Assembly: GCF_002208135.1 (NCBI RefSeq)
Contig: NZ_CP021646.1
Coordinates: 975,501-1,039,500 of the forward strand
Direction: 5' to 3'
From: Pseudoalteromonas piscicida
GTDB taxonomy: Bacteria > Pseudomonadota > Gammaproteobacteria > Enterobacterales > Alteromonadaceae
Length of the DNA: 64,000 nucleotides
The notes under the pieces were generated by a model. That model searched no databases and had not been told where the DNA came from. It saw nothing but the letters and a program-made list of their open reading frames with translations. How positions within the stretch are numbered: position 1 is the first letter of the stretch; each line of letters opens with the position of its first letter. The position numbers and the translations under genes are program-made. This document shows positions 17,714 to 25,043 of this stretch, one piece after another.

Positions 17714-18463
17714 ATGAAACCAGCGTTAAGTTTTTTACAAGGACCCAAACCCGATGAGTGGCAAGACTTTCCTCACGGTGAATATTTAAAAGTGGGGATC
17801 CAAAAACGACTGGATGAATGGCTACCAAGAATGTTTGGTTACCACATGCTAAAACTCGGCTGTTTGAGCGGTCAAATGAATACCTCTGCCAGCCCGATTA
17901 AACATCAAGTTTGTGTTGCCCCACAAGGTAAACATGTCGGGGTATTTGCTGAAATTGACGAGTTACCTTTTTACGAAAACTCAGTCGATGCTTGTATTTT
18001 AAGTCAGTGTTTAGAATATCATTCTGATCCGCATCATATTCTACGTGAAGCCCATCGTACGCTTATTCCTGGTGGTTATATCGTGATCTCAGGTTTTAAT
18101 CCATTTAGCTTATGTGGCGTGGCGCAAATGCTCCCTTTTAGTAAAGAAAAACTACCTTGGTCAGGGCGCTTCTTTACTCCATCGCGGGTGAAAGATTGGC
18201 TAGATTTACTCGGGTTTGAGATTGTTGGTGATGAGCGCTTCATCTATGCGTCTTTAGCGCGAGGCTCGAGGCTTTCACGTTTTTCGCCATGGCGCCGTTT
18301 TTGTCGTCATTACTTAAAGCCGATGGGGAGCGTGTATATGCTGGTGGCAAGAAAGCGGGTGATGCCGCTCACGCCGATCAAACCCAAATGGCATGTAAAG
18401 CCGAAGTGGACACCCGCTGTGAAAGGGGCTGGACTCAGGCAAACCTGCCAAGATAAAGAATAA
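17714..18463 (+). CDS. Class I SAM-dependent methyltransferase (YafS-like)
   Basis: 249 residues of a class I methyltransferase. The middle of the fold is clear: VGVFAEIDELPF, ACILSQCLEYHSDPHHILREA and the post-motif LIPGGYIVISGFNPFS, which resemble the ubiquinone/biotin-type methyltransferases. The usual first glycine-rich motif is weak (LKLGCLSGQ). The position between gloB and rnhA/dnaQ is that of yafS in E. coli. The substrate is not known. The C-terminal tail is basic (KPKWHVKPKW). Confidence 0.85.
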   Translation: MKPALSFLQGPKPDEWQDFPHGEYLKVGIQKRLDEWLPRMFGYHMLKLGCLSGQMNTSASPIKHQVCVAPQGKHVGVFAEIDELPFYENSVDACILSQCLEYHSDPHHILREAHRTLIPGGYIVISGFNPFSLCGVAQMLPFSKEKLPWSGRFFTPSRVKDWLDLLGFEIVGDERFIYASLARGSRLSRFSPWRRFCRHYLKPMGSVYMLVARKRVMPLTPIKPKWHVKPKWTPAVKGAGLRQTCQDKE

Positions 18464-18526
18464 CGAGTATTATTACTTAAGATTAATCTTAAGGGAGCTG
18501 TTACTTGTTATTGAATGATCCCTTAA

Positions 18527-18997
18527 TTAGACGCTGGCTTCGTAGCCTTCATCTACAAGCAAGTTTGAACCCGAAGCCGCTTCACGCGCTAAATCATCGA
18601 CAAGCTCATTGTATTTATTTCCAGCGTGGCCTTTTACCCAGCGCCATTGGATCGTGTGTCGGCTGGTGGCGGCGTCCAGTCTTTGCCATAGATCGACATT
18701 TTTTACCGGTTGTTTGGCTGCGGTTTTCCAATTGCGCTTTTTCCAATTTTCAAGCCAAGACTCAATGCCTTGCTTAACATATTGGCTGTCAGTATACAGA
18801 ATGATATCGCAGGGGCGTTTTAATGTTTCAAGCGCAACAATGGCTGCAAGCATTTCCATTCTGTTGTTGGTTGTGAGCTTATACCCTGCACTCATTTCTC
18901 TTTCATGTCCTTGATAGGAAAGGTAAACACCATAACCACCTGGACCTGGATTGCCTAAACACGAACCATCGGTATAAATCTCTACGGTTTTTTGCAC
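18527..18997 (-). CDS. rnhA: Ribonuclease HI
   Basis: RNase HI cuts the RNA strand of RNA-DNA hybrids. All catalytic residues are present with E. coli numbering when the GTG at 18995-18997 is used as start: D10, E48, D70, H124 and D134, in the segments [26 protein letters not shown] and KGHAGN. This gives 156 residues (E. coli 155). An upstream in-frame extension to 19129 would run into dnaQ and has no family match, so it is rejected. rnhA and dnaQ are divergent, with their promoters in the 69-base gap, as in E. coli. Confidence 0.95.
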   Translation of the reverse strand: MQKTVEIYTDGSCLGNPGPGGYGVYLSYQGHEREMSAGYKLTTNNRMEMLAAIVALETLKRPCDIILYTDSQYVKQGIESWLENWKKRNWKTAAKQPVKNVDLWQRLDAATSRHTIQWRWVKGHAGNKYNELVDDLAREAASGSNLLVDEGYEASV

Positions 18998-19066
18998 TGA
19001 ATTGCCTATTTTTATGTAAAATGTGCGAATAGGGCAAAATAATAGCAAAGTTAAGCGGGCAACGAT

Positions 19067-19777
19067 ATGCACACACGGCAAATAGTACTGGATACAGAAA
19101 CCACAGGTATTGATCCTAAAGCAGGCCATAGGATCATTGAAATTGGTTGTGTTGAGCTGGTCAATCGCAGACTAACGGGGAATAACTTCCACGTATATAT
19201 CAACCCTCAGCGCGACATTGAAGAAGAAGCCATTGATGTTCACGGTATCACCAATGAATTTTTACGCGATAAACCTTTTTTCCATCAAATTGCGCAAGAA
19301 TTTTTTGATTATATTAAAGGGGCCGAGCTTGTCATTCATAACGCGCCGTTCGACGTCGGCTTTATGGATCACGAGTTTGCTAAGCTAAACCAAGGCTTTC
19401 CTGCTACACATGACTATTGCCAAGTGTTAGATACTTTGGTGATGGCACGAGATCTTCATCCTGGTCAGAAAAACAGCCTAGATGCGCTTTGTCGTCGCTA
19501 CGATATCGATAACTCAAAGCGTACGCTACACGGCGCTTTGCTGGATTCTGAGATCTTGGCAGATGTTTACCTTTCGATGACGGGAGGCCAAAAGAAGCTG
19601 AATTTGGCAAGCCAAAACAAAGGTGATCAAGCTAACTCAGCCGGTGGCATTATTCGTTTAGACAGTAATCGCCCTGCGCTTAAAGTTTTACGTGCTTCTG
19701 CCGATGAAGAACAAGCACATACAGAACGTTTAGAGCTTGTAAACAAAGCTTGTGGACAGAGTCTGTGGCAACAATAA
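19067..19777 (+). CDS. dnaQ: DNA polymerase III epsilon subunit (proofreading exonuclease)
   Basis: The 3'-5' proofreading exonuclease of the replicative polymerase. The DEDDh motifs are present: D9 and E11 in VLDTETTG, the ExoII region with [11 protein letters not shown], and ExoIII with H and D in [18 protein letters not shown]. The last 50 residues (after about 185) form the flexible tail that binds the alpha subunit. Length 236 fits (E. coli 243). It is divergent from rnhA. Confidence 0.96.
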   Translation: MHTRQIVLDTETTGIDPKAGHRIIEIGCVELVNRRLTGNNFHVYINPQRDIEEEAIDVHGITNEFLRDKPFFHQIAQEFFDYIKGAELVIHNAPFDVGFMDHEFAKLNQGFPATHDYCQVLDTLVMARDLHPGQKNSLDALCRRYDIDNSKRTLHGALLDSEILADVYLSMTGGQKKLNLASQNKGDQANSAGGIIRLDSNRPALKVLRASADEEQAHTERLELVNKACGQSLWQQ

Positions 19778-19875
19778 TGAATATAATCGGTATCGTTGGG
19801 GTGGAGTAGACACTTAACTAGGGTTTTATCCCAAAAAAGATCACTCAGACCATCAAAGCAATGTAGGGTTAATAC

Positions 19876-21246
19876 ATGAATCTAAAACAGCTTATCTTGG
19901 GGTTTGTACTGCTAGTAAGTACGGTTGTTGGCGCTCAAACACCACAGATAACGATGTTGCAGCGGGACGGTAAGGTAAATGAAATCCCGCTTTTAGATAA
20001 CCGTTTTCGTATTGATTATAATATTGAAGAGATCACTTTACTGTTTTTTCGCGCACCAGGCGCTCCCGCCGTGGTACTTGTGAAGCCTGATGGTAGTAAA
20101 TATTATGCGACCAGTTCGCTAGATAATGATGCACTACAATGGTACGACGAAGTCAGTTATGACTTGATCATTCTAAAGAACCCTACACCTGGCCCTTGGC
20201 AAGTTATCGGACAGATCCAAAAAAACAGCCGCATAATGGTGCTTGGCGACATTGAGCTTGAAGTAGAAGCTTTGCCTCCGTTATTGTTCCGTGGTGAAGT
20301 GCTGAAGGTAACAGGGCGTGTGACCAATGATGGCAAACCGATTGACGTGGGTTACTTTCGGGATGTCGTGACTTTGTATGTGGAGTTTTCTAGTACCAAT
20401 AACGATGAATATGCAAACTTTGGTGCAGGTACGCAAAGCGTGACCGACTTTAAAGATGATGGCCGAGAGTTTGATGAAAGACCCTTGGATGGAATTTTTA
20501 CCGGTGAGTTTAAATTAAATTTTCCAGCAGGAGAATGGCAACCCGAATTTTTCATTGAAACGCCAATTCTAAAAAGAAGAGTGATCAAATCTCCCATTGT
20601 TATCGCTGAGCCACCATTCAACTTTGAATTGATGCTAGCGGGTGAAAACGAGCTTGAACATGGCCTTACTATTACGATAGACGACACGGTTGTGAAACCT
20701 GAGACCATATTGCTACAGGGTAAAATCTTTTACCCCAATGGTGAAGAGCAGATGTTTACCTTAGATGCAGAAGAGCGGCTTTATCGTCAGCTGCCAATCA
20801 AGAATTATGATTGGGGGCGTTATAGTGTAGAAATCTCCGCATTTGGTGAAAATATCAATGGCCGTGAGTTTATGGCAACGCTGCCAAACTACAACTTTGA
20901 AATTGAAAGACCCATTGAAAAAGTGCCTGAATTGGAAGCCGCTGCGTTACCTGCCGTGAAACAACCTGAGCCAGAACCAGAGCCGACTATAAGTACAGCT
21001 CTCTTAGTCAGTATTATTGTTACTGGCAATTTAGTTGTATTATTGCTCGGATGGTTAGCCATTCGTATTCTGGTGCAAAAAAAGCCAATTAGACTAAAAA
21101 TACCAATGCCAAAGAATCCATTTAAGAAAACCGAAGAAGTCATTGATCTTGATGATTTAGGGCCATCTGAAAATAGCGCAGCAGGGAATGGCTCAAAAAA
21201 TGACAAATCAGGTGATATTTTGAACCTTTCAATGAAAGATAACTAA
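19876..21246 (+). CDS. TIGR03503 family envelope protein
   Basis: 456 residues with a signal peptide (first 20 or so), a long beta-rich periplasmic region, and a single membrane helix near the C-terminus (about residues 376-397, STALLVSIIVTGNLVVLLLGWLA shortened here), preceded by a Pro/Glu-rich linker and followed by a basic then acidic cytosolic tail. The DDGREFDERPLDGIFTGEF region is typical of the TIGR03503 family, found in Vibrio, Shewanella and Pseudoalteromonas. The topology (large exported domain, anchor, short tail) resembles a sensor or a scaffold, but the function is unknown. It lies between dnaQ and the tRNA-Asp array. Confidence 0.85.
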   Translation: MNLKQLILGFVLLVSTVVGAQTPQITMLQRDGKVNEIPLLDNRFRIDYNIEEITLLFFRAPGAPAVVLVKPDGSKYYATSSLDNDALQWYDEVSYDLIILKNPTPGPWQVIGQIQKNSRIMVLGDIELEVEALPPLLFRGEVLKVTGRVTNDGKPIDVGYFRDVVTLYVEFSSTNNDEYANFGAGTQSVTDFKDDGREFDERPLDGIFTGEFKLNFPAGEWQPEFFIETPILKRRVIKSPIVIAEPPFNFELMLAGENELEHGLTITIDDTVVKPETILLQGKIFYPNGEEQMFTLDAEERLYRQLPIKNYDWGRYSVEISAFGENINGREFMATLPNYNFEIERPIEKVPELEAAALPAVKQPEPEPEPTISTALLVSIIVTGNLVVLLLGWLAIRILVQKKPIRLKIPMPKNPFKKTEEVIDLDDLGPSENSAAGNGSKNDKSGDILNLSMKDN

Positions 21247-21273
21247 AAAACACGGTTTTTTTTCAAAAAACGG

Positions 21274-21302
21274 TTGACTCATGAGGGGGTCATTCGTATT
21301 AT
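21274..21302 (+). promoter_or_regulatory. Strong promoter of the tRNA-Asp array with GC-rich discriminator
   Basis: TTGACT, a 17-base spacer, then TATTAT, followed by the GC-rich stretch CACGCCGC near the likely start site. Such a discriminator is typical of stable-RNA promoters under stringent control. It is 55 bases before the first tRNA. Confidence 0.8.
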
Positions 21303-21356
21303 TCACGCCGCTGTCAGGGAGCACACCTTACAGCAAATACTGCAAGAATATGACGC

Positions 21357-21433
21357 GGAGTGGTAGTTCAGTTGGTTAGAATACCGGCCTGTCACGCCGG
21401 GGGTCGCGGGTTCGAGTCCCGTCCACTCCGCCA
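21357..21433 (+). tRNA. tRNA-Asp (GUC), copy 1
   Basis: 77 bases with encoded CCA. The acceptor stem GGAGTGG pairs with CCACTCC, the anticodon arm is CCGGCCTGTCACGCCGG with anticodon GTC, and the T-arm carries GGTTCGAGTCC. It is the first of seven identical copies and lies just behind the promoter. Confidence 0.98.
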
Positions 21434-21463
21434 AATTTCTTCATAGTATCAATAAGTCACGCT

Positions 21464-21540
21464 GGAGTGGTAGTTCAGTTGGTTAGAATACCGGCCTGTC
21501 ACGCCGGGGGTCGCGGGTTCGAGTCCCGTCCACTCCGCCA
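21464..21540 (+). tRNA. tRNA-Asp (GUC), copy 2
   Basis: Identical to copy 1 over all 77 bases, CCA included; 30 bases of unrelated spacer separate them. Confidence 0.98.
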
Positions 21541-21572
21541 ATACTTATTATAAACGTGCATTTGCTTCTTAT

Positions 21573-21649
21573 GGAGTGGTAGTTCAGTTGGTTAGAATAC
21601 CGGCCTGTCACGCCGGGGGTCGCGGGTTCGAGTCCCGTCCACTCCGCCA
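21573..21649 (+). tRNA. tRNA-Asp (GUC), copy 3
   Basis: Identical to copy 1; the spacer before it has 32 bases. Confidence 0.98.
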
Positions 21650-21681
21650 ACACTTCGAAGCAAAAAATGCGAATACTCAGT

Positions 21682-21758
21682 GGAGTGGTAGTTCAGTTGG
21701 TTAGAATACCGGCCTGTCACGCCGGGGGTCGCGGGTTCGAGTCCCGTCCACTCCGCCA
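21682..21758 (+). tRNA. tRNA-Asp (GUC), copy 4
   Basis: Identical to copy 1; the spacer before it has 32 bases. Confidence 0.98.
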
Positions 21759-21807
21759 ATGTATCGCATAACTATATTCAAGCTTTATGACAGCTTGTTT
21801 ACTCGCT

Positions 21808-21884
21808 GGAGTGGTAGTTCAGTTGGTTAGAATACCGGCCTGTCACGCCGGGGGTCGCGGGTTCGAGTCCCGTCCACTCCGCCA
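21808..21884 (+). tRNA. tRNA-Asp (GUC), copy 5
   Basis: Identical to copy 1; the spacer before it, 49 bases, is the longest between intact copies. Confidence 0.98.
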
Positions 21885-21925
21885 ACACTAAAACGAGTAA
21901 AATAATGTCATTAAGATATCTCTGC

Positions 21926-22002
21926 GGAGTGGTAGTTCAGTTGGTTAGAATACCGGCCTGTCACGCCGGGGGTCGCGGGTTCGAGTCCCGTCCACTCCGC
22001 CA
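21926..22002 (+). tRNA. tRNA-Asp (GUC), copy 6
   Basis: Identical to copy 1. The spacers on both sides contain TTAAGATATCT, which hints that copies 6 and 7 arose by a recent duplication. Confidence 0.98.
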
Positions 22003-22031
22003 TTTAAGATATCTTGCAAATCTATCACTGC

Positions 22032-22108
22032 GGAGTGGTAGTTCAGTTGGTTAGAATACCGGCCTGTCACGCCGGGGGTCGCGGGTTCGAGTCCCGTCCA
22101 CTCCGCCA
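22032..22108 (+). tRNA. tRNA-Asp (GUC), copy 7
   Basis: Identical to copy 1 and the last intact copy. The flank after it (CAGTTTGCATTTTCTTCTAA) recurs after two of the decayed copies downstream. Confidence 0.98.
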
Positions 22109-22219
22109 GTTTGCATTTTCTTCTAAGCAAGTTTCCTGTACTATTCACAAAATTAAAAATATAGCCCTACTACAAGTAAAATAAGCATCGCTTGTCGTTT
22201 CTCAGCTTAGTGTAAAGAA

Positions 22220-22317
22220 AGTGGTAGTTCAGTTGGTTAGCTGTTGCCTTAGAGAAAGCGGCCTGTCACGCCGGGGATTGCGGCGGTTCGACGCTTCGAT
22301 TCGAGTCCCGTCCACCA
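22220..22317 (+). pseudogene. Decayed tRNA-Asp copy A with insertions
   Basis: Keeps GTGGTAGTTCAGTTGGTTAG of the 5' part, the complete anticodon arm CGGCCTGTCACGCCGG, and the end TTCGAGTCCCGTCCACC. An 18-base stretch replaces AATAC after the D-arm, and the variable loop/T-arm junction is enlarged by about 15 bases. The acceptor 5' strand is lost, so it cannot fold as a normal tRNA. The flank after it is nearly that of intact copy 7. Confidence 0.85.
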
Positions 22318-22468
22318 GTTTGTATTTTCTTCTAAGTAAGCTTCCTTGACCAAAATAAAAAATCAAATAGCTCATTTGCTTTAGTCTTTCCTTTGTCATC
22401 ACTATCAAGTAACTTATTTTTCAACATAAGCTTATAATAATGTCGTTATAACTTTGCCAGTTGCAGCG

Positions 22469-22572
22469 AAGTGGTAATTCAGTTGGTTAGCTCTTGCCTT
22501 AGAGAAAGCGGCCTGTCACGTCGGGGATTGCGGCGGTTCGACGCTTCGATTCGAGTCCCGTCCACTGGGCCA
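22469..22572 (+). pseudogene. Decayed tRNA-Asp copy B with the same insertions
   Basis: About 95% the same as decayed copy A, with the same insertions at the same two places, a GTGGTAATTC change in the D-arm, a T in place of C in the anticodon stem (CACGTCGGGG), and CCACTGGGCCA at the end. The same flank follows. A and B are therefore duplicates of an already damaged copy. Confidence 0.85.
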
Positions 22573-22685
22573 GTTTGTATTTTCTCTTCTAAGCAAACTT
22601 TTCTCTTTATCCGAATAAAGCCAATCTTTATTTAAATTATGTTTTACTGATTACCCCTGTATCACTTCTTCCGAAGTATGACAAA

Positions 22686-22712
22686 ATGGTAGTTCAGTTG
22701 GTTAGCTCTTGC
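22686..22712 (+). pseudogene. Decayed tRNA-Asp copy C, 5' fragment only
   Basis: Only ATGGTAGTTCAGTTGGTTAG plus CTCTTGC remain, followed by unrelated sequence. The CTCTTGC is shared with copy B, so it is a further truncated member of the same series. Confidence 0.7.
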
Positions 22713-22926
22713 TTAAGTGAATAGCACTTTACTGCGCCAGAAGACGATTATCTGCACGCTACATTCATTGTTTTACCTCTCTGCTCTTATCTACTTTTAT
22801 ACAATTACTCTTTGCGAATCTAATTTCTCCTAAGCAAGCCAGGATTGAACTAAAGCACAAATCATGGTCACTTTTTAACTAGCCTCTTTTCTAGCGATCT
22901 ACTTGCGATCTGTCTTTATTTAAATA

Positions 22927-22946
22927 TACTGTATATATAAACAGTA
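22927..22946 (+). promoter_or_regulatory. LexA box (SOS operator) of imuA-imuB-dnaE2
   Basis: TACTGTATATATAAACAGTA, a full match to the gammaproteobacterial consensus TACTG(TA)5CAGTA at both half-sites (CTGT-N8-ACAG). It ends 11 bases before the imuA ATG, so LexA bound here would cover the start region of the operon. Confidence 0.93.
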
Positions 22947-22957
22947 TTTGGTGATGT

Positions 22958-23542
22958 ATGGCTAACTATATAGATCTTCTTGAGCGTAAAAACTTGCTTT
23001 GGCGTGGGCGTGGACAGGCCGTGCAGCATGATGTCGTCAGTACTCGCTTTGCTGCACTTGATGATGTGCTGTGTGGTGGTTGGCCGCAACAAGGTGTGAT
23101 TGGTGTAAAAACTGCAATGGGAATAGGGGAGTTAAGGTTGATATTCCCCCATTTTGTAGATGATAACCGGCTGAAGGTATTAATTAACCCTCCAGGGCAA
23201 ATACATGCTGCGGCACTGCATTATTTATCGTTAGACCTGAGTGAATTTATGATATTACAGCCTCCAAGTGAAAAAGAAGCGCTATGGGCTGCGGAACAAT
23301 GTGTAAAAAGTGGTGTGTGTAGTGCGCTTGTACTTTGGCACGAAGCGCTTTTTATTGCGGCTGTAAAGCGTTTGCAGTTAGGTGCACAAGCGGGGAATTG
23401 TAGGTTATTTGTTTTACATCAAGCGCAGTACACCCAGACTTTACCATTTACGCTTTCAGTGGCTTTACAGGCACAGCAAAGCGGTTTGGATGTAATAGTA
23501 AAGAAGCACAAGGGCACTTTGCGCATCGCAGCCTTAAACTAG
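22958..23542 (+). CDS. imuA: ImuA translesion-synthesis accessory protein, 3' end frameshifted
   Basis: A RecA/SulA-like accessory protein of the SOS mutasome. The family N-terminus is clear (LLERKNLLWRGRG, FAALDDVLCGGWPQQGVIGV, IGELRL). The open frame ends after 194 residues in HKGTLRIAALN. In the other frame the sequence reads on as GHFAHRSLKLENTNYWPELE and ends at TAG 23641-23643, three bases before imuB. The WPEL-type end is usual for ImuA, so one base is probably missing near the GGG at 23512-23514; with it the protein would have about 228 residues. The N-terminal three quarters are intact. It is the first gene of the LexA-controlled operon. Confidence 0.85.
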   Translation: MANYIDLLERKNLLWRGRGQAVQHDVVSTRFAALDDVLCGGWPQQGVIGVKTAMGIGELRLIFPHFVDDNRLKVLINPPGQIHAAALHYLSLDLSEFMILQPPSEKEALWAAEQCVKSGVCSALVLWHEALFIAAVKRLQLGAQAGNCRLFVLHQAQYTQTLPFTLSVALQAQQSGLDVIVKKHKGTLRIAALN

Positions 23543-23645
23543 AAAATACCAACTATTGGCCAGAGCTTGAAAAGCCTAGTCTACCTCATGTTAGCGATAA
23601 TATAGTTGCATTTTCTAGCGATGAGCGACGTTTAACGAGCTAGCT

Positions 23646-25043
23646 ATGTGGTTATATCTCTATTTTCCTATGCTGCAACTAGAGGGAATGACACAGCAAA
23701 CGGTTTCCAGTGATTTTGTTACACCCGTTGTTATTATTGATGGCCGCAAAAACCAGATAGTGCAGCTGAATAATGCAGCGCAGCAGCGAGGTATAAAAAT
23801 AGGAATGGGCCTTGGGACTGCTTGTGCATTGTGTACACAGCTTCATGTTTTGCCCTACGACGACCTCCTAGAAAGACAGCAGCTACTAGAAATTGCCAAT
23901 ATGCTGTATCAAGTAAGTGCAGATATTGTAATAGATGAGCCCAATGGCCTTGTGCTTAAAGTAGATTCTATGCTGTCGCTCTATCATGATCTACCAAGTT
24001 ACTGGCAAATGATATCTCAACATTTAGCGCAACTTGGTATGAGTTACTATTATGGCACTGGTGAGTCCACAATAATGGCCAAGCTATTGGCGCGAGAGCA
24101 TTGCAATGTGCTTGTGTTAACGCCGTGCCAAAAGCGTCATTACTTGGGGAAAATAGGACTAACACGTACAAGTCTAAACAGTCGGGTGGTTGAGCTGCTT
24201 GCTCGCACCGGAGTTAAAAACGTGGCGCAGTTAGAGCAGTTTGCACTCAGTGAGCTGGCCAAACGTTTTGATACTGAACTCGTACATTATGTAGGCTGCT
24301 TGTTTGGAAAGCTAAAGGAAACCCTTAACTATTACCAACCTGCGGAAACCTTTGAGCTTACAGCTCCTTTACTTTACGAAGTCGAAGTGATGGCTTGGCT
24401 AGAAAAGCCAATCGAGCATTTGCTATCGCGTTTAGCCTTGTTCCTACAGCAACGTAACTTGGTAACTCGAACGCTTTATTTTACCTTAGCACTTCGAGAT
24501 AAAGAGGCTTTAGAGATCACATTAAACAGCGCGGAGCCTGAATATAAGGCGGCAAATTGGCTGCGCTTGCTAAACCTCAAGCTAGAATCCATAACCTTAG
24601 ATGCACCTGTACAAAGTGTTTCACTCAAAGCTGATGTTTTAGAGACGCAGCATGCCACAATAAAAGATCTCTTCTCAACGCAGCAAAGTGCGATGTCAGC
24701 GCAAGGGCTGCGCGCTATTCTATGTGCTAAGCTCGGTGAGCAAGCTGTGCAAGGTTTACAGCTTACAGGCGATCCTCGTCCTGAAAAAGCCAGTACTTAT
24801 AGTCGCGAGCCACACTTCACGACACTCGAGAGCAAATTAAGACCCACCATTTTATTTCTGAAGCCACAGCCGTTATGTGAAAGAGTCAATATTATTTCTG
24901 GTCCAGAGCGTATCGCTTCGGGGTGGTGGGATGGTGAGCCAGTCCTGCGAGACTATTTTATTGTACAAAATGAACAAGCACAGCGGTTATGGGTATTTCG
25001 AGAGCAAAATAACCATTGGTATATTCATGGAGTATTTAGTTAA
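23646..25043 (+). CDS. imuB: ImuB, catalytically dead Y-family polymerase-like protein
   Basis: 465 residues of the Y-family type, starting MWLYLYFPMLQLEG. The N-terminal position of the active-site aspartate of true Y-family enzymes (DxDxF) is YFPML here, and the SxDE motif is lacking, as expected for ImuB, which acts as the hub joining ImuA, the beta clamp and DnaE2 rather than as a polymerase. A helix-hairpin region is seen around residues 185-205 (LARTGVKNVAQLEQF). It follows imuA and overlaps dnaE2 by one base (TAATG). Confidence 0.93.
   Translation: MWLYLYFPMLQLEGMTQQTVSSDFVTPVVIIDGRKNQIVQLNNAAQQRGIKIGMGLGTACALCTQLHVLPYDDLLERQQLLEIANMLYQVSADIVIDEPNGLVLKVDSMLSLYHDLPSYWQMISQHLAQLGMSYYYGTGESTIMAKLLAREHCNVLVLTPCQKRHYLGKIGLTRTSLNSRVVELLARTGVKNVAQLEQFALSELAKRFDTELVHYVGCLFGKLKETLNYYQPAETFELTAPLLYEVEVMAWLEKPIEHLLSRLALFLQQRNLVTRTLYFTLALRDKEALEITLNSAEPEYKAANWLRLLNLKLESITLDAPVQSVSLKADVLETQHATIKDLFSTQQSAMSAQGLRAILCAKLGEQAVQGLQLTGDPRPEKASTYSREPHFTTLESKLRPTILFLKPQPLCERVNIISGPERIASGWWDGEPVLRDYFIVQNEQAQRLWVFREQNNHWYIHGVFS

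Noticed and set aside
18477..18494. Perfect palindrome CTTAAGATTAATCTTAAG between the methyltransferase gene and rnhA
   Set aside because: AT-rich, without a T-tract after it, so it is at best a weak bidirectional terminator; I do not call it.
18998..19129. 44-codon upstream extension of rnhA
   Set aside because: It would overlap dnaQ and shift the catalytic residues away from the family numbering; the GTG at 18997 gives an exact RNase HI.
21357..22108. Regular repeats with 30-50 base spacers that look like a CRISPR array
   Set aside because: The 77-base repeats fold as tRNA-Asp with CCA ends; no cas genes are nearby.
21945..22148. Minus-strand frame across the tRNA array, with EWTGLEPATPGVTGRYSNQL
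   Set aside because: It is the antisense reading of the repeated tRNA-Asp genes. The same spurious protein is often annotated over tRNA-Asp genes in other genomes.
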